A stretch of DNA of 64,000 bases from Homoserinibacter gongjuensis. Its GTDB lineage: Bacteria > Actinomycetota > Actinomycetes > Actinomycetales > Microbacteriaceae. The translations under genes and the position numbers were made by a program. Location: the NCBI RefSeq assembly GCF_030161875.1, contig NZ_BSVA01000001.1:2542001-2606000 (forward strand). The letters run 5' to 3'. The notes under the pieces are model-generated. The model was not told the DNA's origin and did no database searches. It saw nothing but the letters and a program-made list of their open reading frames with translations. Positions 47,244 to 58,715 of the stretch are shown here, piece after piece. How positions within the stretch are numbered: position 1 is the first letter of the stretch; every line of letters starts with the position of its first letter.

Positions 47244-48820
47244 ATGCCGAGCGATCCGCGGAAGTCGCCCGCCTCGAGGCGCGCCTTGACGGCACCCAGG
47301 AAGCGTGCCGCATCCGCACCGTCGACGATGCGGTGGTCGTACGACAGGGCGAGGTAGACGGTCGAGCGCACGGCGATCGCGTCGGTTCCGCTGTCGCTCA
47401 CCACGACGGGCTTCTTGGTCACGACACCGGTGCCGAGGATCGCGACCTGCGGCAGGAACACGAGCGGCGTGTCGAACAACGCGCCACGCGATCCGGTGTT
47501 GGTGAGGGTGAAGGTGCCGCCGGCGAGCTCGTCGGGCTTCAGCTTGTTGTCGCGCGTGCGCTCGGCGAGGTCGGCGATCTCCTTCGCGAGAGCGGCGATG
47601 TCGAGCTCGCCCGCGTCGCGGATCACCGGGGTGAGCAGACCGCGCTCGGTGTCCACCGCGATCGAGAGGTTCTCGGTGTCGGGGTAGACGATGTTGTCGC
47701 CGTCGACCGTCGCGTTGATGATCGGGAAGGTGCGCAGCGCCTCGGCGGCCGCCAGGGCGAAGAAGGGCAGGAACGAGAGCTTCGTGCCCGTCTTGGCCAG
47801 GAAGTCGTCCTTCACCTCGTTGCGCAGCGCCGCGACCTTCGTGACGTCGGCCTCGACGACCGTGGTGAGCTGGGCGGTCGTGGTCATCGAGACGACGGCG
47901 CGCTCGGCGACGACCTTGCGCAGACGCGTCATCGGCACGGTCGTGCCGCGCAGCGGCGAGACCTCAGCGGCGGGCGCGGGAGCGGCGGGTGCCTCGGATG
48001 CAGGAGCCGCGGCAGCCGGCGCGCTCGTCTCGGCGGCGGCGAGCACATCCTGCTTGCGGATGCGGCCTCCGACGCCGGTGCCCGACACCGTGTCGAGCTC
48101 GACACCCTTCTCGGTGGCGAGCTTGCGCACGATGGGGGTGACGTAGCCGACGCGGGACGACGGGGCGGCGGCCGCGGCGGCAGGTGCTTCCGCTGCGGGC
48201 GCGGGCGCCTCAGCAGCGGGGGCCGCGGGTGCCTCAGCAGCGGGAGCAGCGGCAGGAGCCTCGGCGGCAGGGGCGGCAGCTGCTTCCGGTGCCGGCTGGG
48301 TCGCCGGCGCCTCAGCTGCCGGAGCGGGCGCCTCGGCAGCAGGAGCCGGCGCCTCGGCGGCCGGAGCGGCTTCCGCGGCCGGAGCCGGTGCCGCCTCGGC
48401 GGCAGGCGTCGGAGCGGGAGCGGGCTCAGCCGCAGGAGCCTGGGCCGCAGGAGCCTCGGCCGCAGGAACTGCTTCGGCTGCGGGGGCCTCAGCAGCGGGA
48501 GCTGCTTCGGCAGCGGGGGCCTCAGCAGCGGGAGCCGCCTCGGCGGCCGGCGCCTCGGGAGCGGCGGCCTCGCCGCCACCCGAGCCGTCGCCGATGCGCA
48601 CGAGCGGTGCACCGACCTCGACGGTCTCGTCTTCGGCCACCAGGATCTCCTCGACCACCCCGGCGACGGGGGAGGGGATCTCCGTGTCGACCTTGTCGGT
48701 CGAGACCTCCAGCAGAGGCTCGTCGACCTCCACGCGGTCGCCGACCTTCTTCAGCCAGCGGGTCACCGTACCTTCCGTGACGCTCTCGCCGAGCGCCGGG
48801 AGGCTGACGGATTCGCTCAT
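47240..48820 (-). CDS. sucB: Dihydrolipoamide acyltransferase (E2) with one lipoyl domain and a long Ala/Pro/Glu linker
   Basis: A 526-residue E2. The lipoyl domain (residues 1-80) carries the modified Lys in [10 protein letters not shown] linker of about 140 residues is built from [14 protein letters not shown] units. The E3/E1-binding domain follows ([23 protein letters not shown]), then a second short linker, then the catalytic domain with [17 protein letters not shown]. Actinobacterial SucB-type E2s can serve both pyruvate and 2-oxoglutarate dehydrogenases, which fits the lone aceE here. lpdA lies just upstream. Confidence 0.94.
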   Translation of the reverse strand: MSESVSLPALGESVTEGTVTRWLKKVGDRVEVDEPLLEVSTDKVDTEIPSPVAGVVEEILVAEDETVEVGAPLVRIGDGSGGGEAAAPEAPAAEAAPAAEAPAAEAAPAAEAPAAEAVPAAEAPAAQAPAAEPAPAPTPAAEAAPAPAAEAAPAAEAPAPAAEAPAPAAEAPATQPAPEAAAAPAAEAPAAAPAAEAPAAPAAEAPAPAAEAPAAAAAAPSSRVGYVTPIVRKLATEKGVELDTVSGTGVGGRIRKQDVLAAAETSAPAAAAPASEAPAAPAPAAEVSPLRGTTVPMTRLRKVVAERAVVSMTTTAQLTTVVEADVTKVAALRNEVKDDFLAKTGTKLSFLPFFALAAAEALRTFPIINATVDGDNIVYPDTENLSIAVDTERGLLTPVIRDAGELDIAALAKEIADLAERTRDNKLKPDELAGGTFTLTNTGSRGALFDTPLVFLPQVAILGTGVVTKKPVVVSDSGTDAIAVRSTVYLALSYDHRIVDGADAARFLGAVKARLEAGDFRGSLGI

Positions 48821-48870
48821 CGGTGCTGCTCCTTGTTCAAAGCCGTGTCGTTCTAGCTTAGCTGTGGCGC

Positions 48871-50241
48871 TCAGACGTGAAGGGGCTTCCCGGCAAGAGC
48901 CAGGAAGGTCTCACCGAGAGCCTCGTTCTGCGTCGGGTGGGCGTGGATGTAGGGGGCGATGTCCTCGGGGTACGCCTCCCAGTCGACGACGAGCTGCGAC
49001 TCGCCGATGAGCTCACCGACGCGAGCTCCGATCATGTGCACACCCACGATGGGGCCGTCGTTGACGCGCACGGCCTTGACGATTCCCGAGGTGCCGATGA
49101 TGTGGCTTTTGCCGTTTCCGGCGAGGTTGTACTCGAACGCGGTGATGTTCTCGGCGCCGTACTTCTCGGCGGCCTTGGCCTCCGTGAGACCGACCGAGGC
49201 GACCTCGGGGTCGGAGTAGGTCACCTTGGGGATGTTGACGTCCTCGACCATGATCGGATCGAGGCCCGCGAGCACCTCGGCCACGAAGATGCCCTGCTGG
49301 AAGCCGCGGTGCGCGAGCTGCAGGCCCGGCACGATGTCGCCGACAGCGTAGACGCCGGGCACGGTGGTCTGCAGCTTGTCGTCGACCACCACGAAGCCGC
49401 GGTCGAGCTGCACGCCGACCTCTTCGTATCCGAGGTTCGCGGTCAGCGGGCCGCGACCGACGGCGACGAGCAGGAGGTCGGCCTCTACGGTCTCGCCGTT
49501 CTCGAGCGTCACGACGACGCCCGACTCGTTCTGAGTCACGCCCGAGAAGCGCACGCCGAGCTTGTACTCGATGCCGCGACGGCGGAAGGCCCGCTCGAAG
49601 TGCTTCGAGATCGACTCGTCCTCGTTGGGCACGAGGTGCGGCAGCGCCTCGATGATCGTGACGTCAGCACCCCAGCTCTTCCAGACGCTCGAGAACTCGA
49701 CGCCGATCACGCCGCCGCCGAGCACGGCCACCTTCTTCGGCACGAAGTCGAGGGCGAGGGCCTGCTCGGAGGTGATGACGCGTCCGCCGATCTCGAGGCC
49801 GGGGAGCGTGCGCGAGTAGGAACCGGTCGCGAGGATGACGTTGGTGCCTCGGATGGTCTGGTCGCCCACCTGCACCGTGTTCGGCGAGGTGAGGCGGCCG
49901 GCGCCCTCGATGGTCGTGATGCCGCGACCCTTGATGTGCGCCTGGAGGCCCTTGTACTTGCCCGCGACGATGCCCTCGCGGTAGCTCGTGACGGCGGCGA
50001 TGTCGATGCCGCCGAACTGGGTGGTCACCCCGTACTTGGCCGACTCGCGTGCGACATCCGCGACTTCGGCGGAGTGCAGGAGGGCCTTCGTGGGGATACA
50101 GCCGACGTGGAGGCAGGTGCCGCCGACCTTGTCCTTTTCGATGAGGGCCACGGACTTGCCGAGCTGGGCGTAGCGGAGGGCAGCGGCGTAGCCACCGCTT
50201 CCCGCTCCCAGGACGACGAGGTCGAAGGTCTGCTCGGACAC
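48871..50241 (-). CDS. lpdA: Dihydrolipoyl dehydrogenase (E3)
   Basis: A 456-residue FAD-disulfide oxidoreductase. FAD loop: [20 protein letters not shown]. Redox disulfide: [23 protein letters not shown] fold: [18 protein letters not shown]. Catalytic His/Glu: [12 protein letters not shown] near the C-terminus. It reoxidises dihydrolipoyl-E2. GTG 50241 is the likely start with GGGAG upstream. It lies between pepA and sucB on one strand. Confidence 0.96.
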   Translation of the reverse strand: MSEQTFDLVVLGAGSGGYAAALRYAQLGKSVALIEKDKVGGTCLHVGCIPTKALLHSAEVADVARESAKYGVTTQFGGIDIAAVTSYREGIVAGKYKGLQAHIKGRGITTIEGAGRLTSPNTVQVGDQTIRGTNVILATGSYSRTLPGLEIGGRVITSEQALALDFVPKKVAVLGGGVIGVEFSSVWKSWGADVTIIEALPHLVPNEDESISKHFERAFRRRGIEYKLGVRFSGVTQNESGVVVTLENGETVEADLLLVAVGRGPLTANLGYEEVGVQLDRGFVVVDDKLQTTVPGVYAVGDIVPGLQLAHRGFQQGIFVAEVLAGLDPIMVEDVNIPKVTYSDPEVASVGLTEAKAAEKYGAENITAFEYNLAGNGKSHIIGTSGIVKAVRVNDGPIVGVHMIGARVGELIGESQLVVDWEAYPEDIAPYIHAHPTQNEALGETFLALAGKPLHV

Positions 50242-50339
50242 TGGAGAAACTCCCTTGCGCTTCACGTGTCGGAAACCCCGCGTCATCGGTGGTGTCGCGG
50301 AGCGGAATCGGCAAGGCGTTCCTTGCCTCCACGACCCTA

Positions 50340-51833
50340 CTACGGCTGTGCGAGCTCCGCCGTCAGCGCGAGGAGCGTTCGCACGGCCACGGCGCTGGGC
50401 CCCTTGCCTACGGCGCCGTAGGGCGATCCCGAGTTGTAGGCGGGTCCGGCGATGTCGAGATGAGCCCATCCGATGCGCGCACCGGGACCCTCGCCGCCCG
50501 CCTCGCCGACGAAGGCGCGCAGGAAGTGCCCGGCTACGAGCATGCCGCCCGCGGTGTGCCCGGGCTTCGCATTGGCGAGGTCGGCGACGTCGGAGTCGAG
50601 CACCGAACGCAACTCCGCGGGAAGCGGCATCGCCCACATCGATTCATCGGAGGCCTGCGCGGCGGCGAGCACCCGGTCGACGGCGGGTGCATCGCCCATG
50701 ACCCCGGCCGTGCGCTCGCCCAGTGCCACCCGGGCGGCCCCGGTGAGGGTCGCGACGTCGACGAGCAGGTCGGGGCGCTCGGTCGCGGCTGCGGCCAGCC
50801 CGTCGGCAAGCACCAGGCGACCTTCGGCATCCGTGTTGGTGACTTCGACGGTCGTGCCGTTCCACATCCGCAGCACGTCGCCCGGACGCACGGCACTGCC
50901 CGAGGGCATGTTCTCGGCCAGGCAGAGCCACGCGGACACCCGCACGGGGAGTGCGCGTCGCGCGGCATCGAGCACGACCGCGAGCGCGGTCGCGGCACCC
51001 GTCATGTCGTACTTCATCGTGGGCATCGAGGCAGGCGGCTTGAGCGAGAGCCCGCCCGAGTCGAAGGTGATGCCCTTGCCGATGATCGCGAGGTGCCGCT
51101 CTGCCCCGTCGGGTGCATAGCGCACGACGGCGAGGCGGGGCCCGCGCGTCGACCCGCTGCCGACGCCGAGGATGCCTCCGTAGCCCTCGGCCGCCAGGCG
51201 CTCTTCGTCGAGCACGTCGATCTCCACCGGGAGGCCTTCGGCGAGTGAGTGCACGCGCTCGACGAAGGTCGCGGGGTAGAGGTCGGATGCCGGCTCGTTG
51301 ACGAGGTCGCGCACGAGATGCGTCGCGAGGGCGGTAGCCCCGGCCGCAGCCACGATCCGTTGACCGTCCAGCGCGTCCGGCGCGTGCAGGGCGATGTCGC
51401 TCACCGGCTGCTTGGCGCTCAGCTCGGACCCCGTGCGATAGGCGAGATAGGCGTAGGCACCGCTCGCGGCCGACTCGAGCACGACGGTGGCCTCCGCTTC
51501 GTCCGTGACGGGCAGGGCGAGCACGATCGAGGCGAGCCCGGCACTCGAGCGCCCGACCGTACCGGCGGCCGAGCGGAGCGCGGAACGCGACGCTTCGGCG
51601 CCGAGGCCGACGAAGGCGACGGGGGAGCGCCATCCCGCGGGAACGGGGCCTCGGCGGAACTCGTCGGCTGCGCCCGTCACCCCGAGCGGGATGAGCAGGG
51701 CCGCGAGCTCCTCGGGTGCGTCCTCGAGCGCGATGACCGGCCCGTCGGGGCCTCGTCGCACCCCGACGACGACGAGCGACGCGGAGAGTCGAGAGAGCGG
51801 CAGGGAGGTCACGGAGAGAGCGGGCACGGCCAT
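50340..51833 (-). CDS. pepA: Leucyl aminopeptidase, M17 family
   Basis: A 497-residue two-zinc aminopeptidase. Metal and catalytic motifs: IGKGITFDSGGLSLKP, MKYDMTGAATALAV, and NTDAEGRLVLADGL, followed by DVATLTGAARVALG. The N-terminal domain is variable, as is usual. It releases N-terminal residues from peptides in the cytosol. It is encoded upstream of lpdA, as in many actinobacteria, and diverges from the PAC2 gene. Confidence 0.96.
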   Translation of the reverse strand: MAVPALSVTSLPLSRLSASLVVVGVRRGPDGPVIALEDAPEELAALLIPLGVTGAADEFRRGPVPAGWRSPVAFVGLGAEASRSALRSAAGTVGRSSAGLASIVLALPVTDEAEATVVLESAASGAYAYLAYRTGSELSAKQPVSDIALHAPDALDGQRIVAAAGATALATHLVRDLVNEPASDLYPATFVERVHSLAEGLPVEIDVLDEERLAAEGYGGILGVGSGSTRGPRLAVVRYAPDGAERHLAIIGKGITFDSGGLSLKPPASMPTMKYDMTGAATALAVVLDAARRALPVRVSAWLCLAENMPSGSAVRPGDVLRMWNGTTVEVTNTDAEGRLVLADGLAAAATERPDLLVDVATLTGAARVALGERTAGVMGDAPAVDRVLAAAQASDESMWAMPLPAELRSVLDSDVADLANAKPGHTAGGMLVAGHFLRAFVGEAGGEGPGARIGWAHLDIAGPAYNSGSPYGAVGKGPSAVAVRTLLALTAELAQP

Positions 51834-51936
51834 GGCGCCAGGCTAGTCGCCGTCGGAGCGACGTGTTCGCTGTCAGCATGACGCCGCGGGCCTCCGCCTC
51901 CGGCGACGCGTGGGGGCGGCTCGTACACTCGAAGAC

Positions 51937-52848
51937 ATGGATCCGAACCCGCTGTATGAGGTCGTCGGCGACGTCTCCGACGTTCCGCCCGGGCTGCATC
52001 TCGTGGCCGGGCTGACGGGCTTCACCGACTCCGGATCCGCCGTCGCCCAGATCACCGAGCTGATGCGGGGCCTGCCGGTCGCGCGCGAGCTCGTGGTGTT
52101 CGACAACGACCAGCTGCTCGACTACCGCGCCCGCCGCCCGGTCATGTTCTTCGACGAGGACCACCTGTCGGAGTACGAGCCCGCCCGGCTGTCGCTCTCG
52201 CTCATCGAGGACGAGCTGCACCGCCCGTTCCTGCTGCTCACCGGCTACGAGCCCGACTTCCGCTGGGAGGGCTTCACGCGCGCCATCCTCGAGCTCGTCG
52301 ACCTCTTCCAGGTGTCGGACACGACCTGGATCAACGCGATCCCGATGCCGACCCCGCACACCCGCGCGATCGGCGTGACGGTGAGCGGCAATCGCCCCGA
52401 CCTCGCGGACGCGTACTCCGTCTGGCGCCCGCGCACGCAGGTACCGGGGAACGCCCTGCACCTGCTCGAGTACCGCATGCAGGAAGTCGGGCATCCGATC
52501 GCCGGCTTCGTGCTGCTCGTGCCCCACTACCTGGCCGACACCGAGTACCCGCTCGCCGCCGTGGCCGCGCTCGAGTCGATCAGCGCCGCGACGGGCCTCA
52601 TCTTCCCGACCGACGAGCTGCGTCAAGAGGGTCGCGAGTTCACCCAGAAGGTCGAGGAGCAGGTCGCGGGCAACCCCGAGCTCGAGCGGCTCGTGCACAC
52701 GCTCGAGGAGCGTCACGACAGCTACATGCAGGAGAATCCGCTGCCCTCGCCGCTCGTCGACGAAGACGGGGAACTGCCGAGCGCCGACACCATCGCGGCC
52801 GAGCTGGAGCGATTCCTCGCCTCGCGCCGCGACGAACCCCGCGCGTAG
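51937..52848 (+). CDS. PAC2-family protein
   Basis: A 303-residue protein with the PAC2 (proteasome-assembly-chaperone-like) fold pattern: HLVAGLTGFTDSGSAVAQITE near the start, FLLLTGYEPDFRWEGFTRAI, WINAIPMPTPHTR, and GFVLLVPHYLADTEYPLAAVAALE. The C-terminal region is helical and acidic. In actinobacteria these proteins are linked by name to proteasome assembly, but a role is not proven. ATG 51937; the preceding 103 bases hold the divergent promoters. Confidence 0.92.
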   Translation: MDPNPLYEVVGDVSDVPPGLHLVAGLTGFTDSGSAVAQITELMRGLPVARELVVFDNDQLLDYRARRPVMFFDEDHLSEYEPARLSLSLIEDELHRPFLLLTGYEPDFRWEGFTRAILELVDLFQVSDTTWINAIPMPTPHTRAIGVTVSGNRPDLADAYSVWRPRTQVPGNALHLLEYRMQEVGHPIAGFVLLVPHYLADTEYPLAAVAALESISAATGLIFPTDELRQEGREFTQKVEEQVAGNPELERLVHTLEERHDSYMQENPLPSPLVDEDGELPSADTIAAELERFLASRRDEPRA

Positions 52849-52887
52849 CGCCCGTCGCGCAGGCCCGCGCGCGCGTAGCCTGAACGC

Positions 52888-54228
52888 GTGAACTCCGCGC
52901 GCTCCTGGGTCGTCTTCGCCGGGGCCGCTTTCGCGTATCTCGTGGGCGTCATGCAGCGCACCTCGTTCGGCGTCGCGGGTGTGGATGCGACGGATCGTTT
53001 CGAGGTCAACGCCGCCGCGATCTCGGTGGTCGCAGTGGTGCAGATCGTGGTCTACGCCGTGCTGCAGATCCCGGTGGGGGTGCTCGCCGACCGCTTCGGC
53101 GCGCCGCCGCTCATCATCGTGGGGGCGGTGACGATGGCGGTCGGGCAGGGACTCCTGGCGCTGTCGGGCGGCATCGGATTCGCGCTCGTGGCACGTGTGC
53201 TGGTCGGAGCGGGCGACGCCCTCACCTTCGTGAGCGTCATCCGGCTGCTTCCCGGGTGGTTCGAGGGGCGCATCCTGCCGCAGCTCTCGCAGTGGGTCGG
53301 GATGACGGGGCAGCTCGGGCAGATCGTCTCGGCCTTCCCCTTCGCCCTCATGCTGCACCTGCAGGGCTGGACACCGGCATTTCTGCTCGCCGCCGCCGCC
53401 GGGCTGCTCGCGGCCGGGCTCGGACTCGCCACCTTGCGACGGGGAGCCGACCGGGTGACGACGGCCGAGATCCGCACGATCGAGCCGTCGGAGCTGGGTC
53501 TGCGCGCGAGCTTCGGCCGGCCCGGCACGCAGCTGGGCTTCTGGGCGCACCTGCTCGCCGGAACGGTTCCCACGATGCTCGGCATCCTGTGGGGTTACCC
53601 CTTTCTCACCGCCGGCCTCGGCTACGACCCGGGCACGGCATCCGGGGTCTTCGTGCTCATGGTGGTCGGCACCTTCGTGTCGGGACCGATCGTGGGGCTG
53701 CTCGTCGCACGACATCCGCTGCGCCGCAGCGACCTCGTGCTCGCGATCACGTGGGGCGTCTACGCGATCTGGGCCGTCGTGCTGCTGTGGCAGCCACAGC
53801 CGCCCATCTGGCTCGTCGCGCTGCTCTTCCTCGGGGTGGGGGTGTGCGGGCCGGCGTCGCTCGTGGGGCTGGATGTGGCACGCAGCTCGAACCCGCGGCA
53901 CGCCTACGGCTCCGCCACGGGCATCGCCAACACCGGCGGCTTCGTCGGCGGGTTCATCGGGATGCTGCTCGTGGGCGTCGTGCTCGACATCGTCGACGAG
54001 GTGCGCGTGGCGCAGGGGGCGGCGTCCGATCTGTACAGCCTCGACGGCTTCCGCATCGCATTTCTGAGCGCCTACCTCATCGCGATCGTCGGAACGGTCG
54101 GTCTGCTGTGGAAGCGAGCGCACACCAGGAGGCGCATGTATGAGGAATCGGGAATAGTCATCGCCCCCTTGTGGGTTGCACTTATCAGCGCCCGCGGCAA
54201 GAAGCGTCCGCCGCGTGTGCGAGAATAA
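52888..54228 (+). CDS. Major facilitator superfamily transporter
   Basis: A 446-residue protein with twelve hydrophobic helices. The MFS A-motif appears as GVLADRFGAPPLIIVGAV between helices 2 and 3, and GDALTFVSVIRLLPGWFEGR follows. The helix-11 region is GSATGIANTGGFVGGFIGMLL. It resembles nitrate/carboxylate-type antiporters of the MFS broadly; substrate unknown. GTG 52888 is the start. The tail after residue 415 is basic. Confidence 0.88.
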   Translation: MNSARSWVVFAGAAFAYLVGVMQRTSFGVAGVDATDRFEVNAAAISVVAVVQIVVYAVLQIPVGVLADRFGAPPLIIVGAVTMAVGQGLLALSGGIGFALVARVLVGAGDALTFVSVIRLLPGWFEGRILPQLSQWVGMTGQLGQIVSAFPFALMLHLQGWTPAFLLAAAAGLLAAGLGLATLRRGADRVTTAEIRTIEPSELGLRASFGRPGTQLGFWAHLLAGTVPTMLGILWGYPFLTAGLGYDPGTASGVFVLMVVGTFVSGPIVGLLVARHPLRRSDLVLAITWGVYAIWAVVLLWQPQPPIWLVALLFLGVGVCGPASLVGLDVARSSNPRHAYGSATGIANTGGFVGGFIGMLLVGVVLDIVDEVRVAQGAASDLYSLDGFRIAFLSAYLIAIVGTVGLLWKRAHTRRRMYEESGIVIAPLWVALISARGKKRPPRVRE

Positions 54229-54358
54229 ATAACCGAGACCCGGTCGAATCCGTATCTCGTGCCCTCGGCAGGACCCGTTCCGGCCGGTGGTCGCGGGGGA
54301 CTTGACACGGGTCTACGTACTGCCCAGACGCACCTCCCCACCCGCGAAAGGGGTCAGC

Positions 54359-55818
<1,460 letters not shown>

Positions 55819-55826
55819 GCCGGCGC

Positions 55827-56546
55827 GTGGACGTCCCCTACGACGAGAACCGCACCCGGCCGCGCGAGGTCGAGGTCGACGGGGCGCGCTACGAGCGCAT
55901 CCCGATCAAGACGCACGTCGTGCTGCCGGGCGAGCCGCTCGATCCGGTGATCGAGAAGTACGCGCTCGGGGAGCTTCGCGACGGCGACTGGCTGTTCATG
56001 ACCGAGAAGATGGTGGCCGGTTCGCAGGGGCGCGCCTACCCGGTGGCCGAGGTGGATGCGCGGCCGCTCGCCGTGTGGCTCGCCAAGCGCGTCGTACGTA
56101 CGCCGTGGGGCATCGGGCTCGGCATCCCCGAGACCATGGAGATGGCGATCCGCGAGGTCGGCACGGTGCGGATCCTGTTCGCCGCCGCCGTCTCGGTGGT
56201 CTCGAAGAAGCTCTTCCGCCGCTCGGGCGACTTCTACCGCATCGCGGGGCCGAAGGCGCGCGGCATCGATGGGCCGGGCTATCCGACCATCCCGCCCTAT
56301 GACGAGATGGTCGTGTTGACGGCTGCCAAGCCGCGACAGACCTCGGAACACGTCCGCGACGTCATCGCGAGCCACGGCATCCGTGCCGAGGTGCTGCTCG
56401 TCGACATCAACGACATCGGCGGCAACGTGCTGGGCTCGACACTCACGAAGGCCGACCAGGAGCTCGTACGTCGCATCCTCAAAGACAACCCCATCGGCCA
56501 GGGTCACGAGTCGACGCCGCTCGGCATCATCCGTCGCGTCGCCTGA
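55827..56546 (+). CDS. CofE-like protein (coenzyme F420-0:L-glutamate ligase family)
   Basis: A 239-residue protein with the CofE-family pattern: KTHVVLPGEPLDPVIEKYALG, GDWLFMTEKMVAGSQGRAY, GIDGPGYPTIPPYDEMVVLTA, and DINDIGGNVLGSTLTKADQELV with likely metal ligands. True CofE adds glutamates to F420-0. This single-domain actinobacterial relative is not next to other F420 genes, so its substrate is open. GTG 55827 lies 8 bases after sigA, and the two are probably co-transcribed. Confidence 0.82.
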   Translation: MDVPYDENRTRPREVEVDGARYERIPIKTHVVLPGEPLDPVIEKYALGELRDGDWLFMTEKMVAGSQGRAYPVAEVDARPLAVWLAKRVVRTPWGIGLGIPETMEMAIREVGTVRILFAAAVSVVSKKLFRRSGDFYRIAGPKARGIDGPGYPTIPPYDEMVVLTAAKPRQTSEHVRDVIASHGIRAEVLLVDINDIGGNVLGSTLTKADQELVRRILKDNPIGQGHESTPLGIIRRVA

Positions 56547-56590
56547 GGCCCTCAGCTCGGTCCGGGCGCGGGCGCGTCTCGGGCGCCGGG

Positions 56591-57651
56591 TCAGCCCTCG
56601 ATGACGCGCGCCACCCGGCGTGAGGAGCGCGCGAGGATCTCGTCGCCGATCGTGCCGGCCCACGCGGCCCACTGCTCGACGGTCGGCTCGCCGGAGTCGC
56701 CGGGCCCGTAGACGAGTGCGGTGTCACCAGGTGCGACGTCTGTCGGCGCGTCGACCGTCATGGTGTCGATGTCGACGGCGAGCACGCGTGCCCGGCGGCC
56801 GCCGAGCATGACCTCTGCGCCGGTTCCGGACGCCCCGAGCACCGAGGAGGCAGACCGTCGGCGGCACCGACGTCGAGCACGGCGCGGCCGTCCGCGACGG
56901 CGAGCACCTCGGCGCGCAGCGTCATCGTGCCGCGGAGCCCGAGCCCGGGTCCATCGACGTCGTCGAACGGCGAGACACCGTAGGCGGCGATCCCGAATCG
57001 AACGAGGTCGTACCGCGCCTCGGGTTCCCGGATGCCGGCGGAGCTCGCCGCGAGGTGCAGCAGTGGTCGATCCGGGCCCTCGAGCGGCACGCCGAGCTCG
57101 CCCGCCACCGCGATCGCACGCTCGAACTCGGCGCGCGCGGCGGCATCCGCCTCGGGGGAGGCGTCGGCCAGGTGCGACCAGAGGCCCGCGATGCGGATGC
57201 GTCCGGCGTCGCGGGCCGCGAGGGCGTCCGTCACGAGCGCCGGCCACTGTTCGACGCTCGCGCCGTTGCGGTGCAGGCCCGTGTCGATCTTGAGGTGCAC
57301 CGCGGCGACGCCCTCGTCGGTGGACGCCGTGATCCGGTGGAGCTCCTCGCGCGACGAGACCCCGAGGTCGACCCGCTGCGCGATCGCCGCGCGGAAGTCG
57401 GTGTCGGCGCCGTGCAACCAGGCGAAGATCGGCACGCGGATGCCGGCGTCGCGAAGCGCGAGCGCGGCGGGTACCTCGAGTGCGGCGAGCGAGTCGGCTC
57501 CGGCCTCGAGGGCCGCGCGGGCGACGGGCAGCATCTCGTGCCCATACGCCTCGGCCTTGACGGCGAGCATCGTGCGAGCGGGAGCGGCGATCGCGGCGAG
57601 CGTGGCGACGTTGTGGCGGAATGCCGGCAGATGTACGCGGAGCTCGCTCAT
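56591..57651 (-). CDS. Alanine racemase paralogue A: PLP barrel intact, catalytic tyrosine missing (frameshift near 56849)
   Basis: About 353 residues after one C is restored near 56849. The PLP barrel is complete: AVKAEAYGHEM with the PLP Lys at residue 32 (codon 57556-57558), VHLKIDTGLHRNG, GLWSHLADAS, LHLAASSAGI and DLVRFGIAAYG. The C-terminal domain is short. Where the family has GYADG with the catalytic Tyr it reads GAADG (Ala codon 56863-56865), and the R-V-x-M-D region reads AVDIDTM. Its ATG overlaps the stop of the paralogue upstream (ATGA). Alone it should not racemise alanine well. See findings for a heterodimer model. Confidence 0.85.
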
Positions 57652-58312
57652 CGCGCCTCCCTCCGGATGCGATGGCCGAGTCCGGCGGTCACGGCGAGCG
57701 GGGTGCGTTCTGTCCAGGCGGCCCACTCGCGCGCGGTGGGTGCCCCTCGGCCGGGTCGCCGAAGACGACGACCTCTGCACCGGCGTGCACCTCGGCATCA
57801 CCCAGTTCGATCACGAACTGGTCCATCGCGATGCGGCCGACGAGGGGATACCGCGCGCCGTCGATGGCGAGGTGTGCCCGATTGGAGCCGAGACGGGGGA
57901 TCCCGTCGGCGTAGCCGAGCCCGACGAGGCCGAGCGTGGTGGGACGCGAGGTGCGGAAGGTGTAGCCGTACGAGACACCCGCTCCCGCGGGGACGTGCTT
58001 CGTGGCGATGAGCTCGCCGCTCACGGTCATGACGGGGCGGTGCGTGCCGTCGACGCCGAACGCGATGGCGGCATCCGGAATCTCTGCTGCCGACATCCGT
58101 CCGATGACGACCTCGTGGCCGGCGGCTGCCGCCGTCGCGGCGTCACGCTCGGTCGAGACGAGCAGTGTGCCGATGCCGACGTCGCGCGCGAGCGGCGCGA
58201 CGAGCGCGAGTCCGTGCCCGTAGGCGTCCGCGCGCGCGTCGAGCAGGTCGGCATCCGCATCACGCAGATTCGCGGCGAGCGCCTCGAGATCGATCAGGGC
58301 GCGTCGCCGCAA
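57648..58312 (-). CDS. Alanine racemase paralogue B: C-terminal domain intact, barrel truncated and PLP lysine missing (frameshift near 57743)
   Basis: About 221 residues after one base is restored in CCCC 57743-57746. It begins ALIDLEALAANLRDAD and reaches DARADAYGHG, where the PLP Lys of VKADAYGHG is Arg (codon 58232-58234). About 150 residues of barrel are then missing. The C-terminal domain is canonical: GVSYGYTFRTSRPTTLGL, GLGYADGIPRLGSN with the catalytic Tyr (codon 57911-57913), and PLVGRIAMDQFVIELGD. Start uncertain: TTG 58312, or CTG 58341 overlapping the DUF7455 stop. Confidence 0.82.
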
Positions 58313-58337
58313 TCCGCTCGACGACGCCGGGGCCTCG

Positions 58338-58565
58338 TCAGCCAGCGACGGACTCCGCGAGGCGGGCCGTCTCGTCGTGCCACTCGAGGGCGGTCTCGAT
58401 GAGCTTCGGCTTGTAGGCGGTGCCGTGGTGGGCGCAGAACAGCAGCTCACCGGAGGCGAGCGTCACGCGCACATAGGCCTGGGCGCCGCACAGGTCGCAG
58501 CGGTCGAGAGCCGTGAGGGCGGGGCGCTCCAGCTCGACGGTGTCGTCGGTCGTGATCTGAGACAT
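58338..58565 (-). CDS. DUF7455 small zinc-binding-like protein
   Basis: A 75-residue protein: DRCDLCGAQAYVRVTLASGE then LLFCAHHGTAYKPKLIE. The CxxC and CxHH pairs form a likely zinc knuckle. The family is found throughout Actinobacteria, often near sigA, gyrase or topoisomerase IV genes, as here. Function unknown. ATG 58565 has GGAGCAGGAC upstream. Its stop lies 28 bases before the racemase paralogue B start, or overlaps it if CTG is used. Confidence 0.93.
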   Translation of the reverse strand: MSQITTDDTVELERPALTALDRCDLCGAQAYVRVTLASGELLFCAHHGTAYKPKLIETALEWHDETARLAESVAG

Positions 58566-58715
58566 GTCCTGCTCCTTCCCTCGGGTCGCGGTTGGTGCGA
58601 TGACACCCATGTAAGCATGAGCAGCCTGAGCTTTCCGGATGCGGCGGGGCATTTCGCTGTCCGCGTACCGAATCGGCACTCCCGCTCGCCGAGCTTGTGC
58701 CATTACCCTGTGCGG

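Noticed and set aside
54259..54358. Upstream extension of SigA from ATG 54259
   Set aside because: The in-frame text ([13 protein letters not shown]) is not sigma-like, and a strong ribosome-binding site with ATG 54359 fits better once one C is restored.
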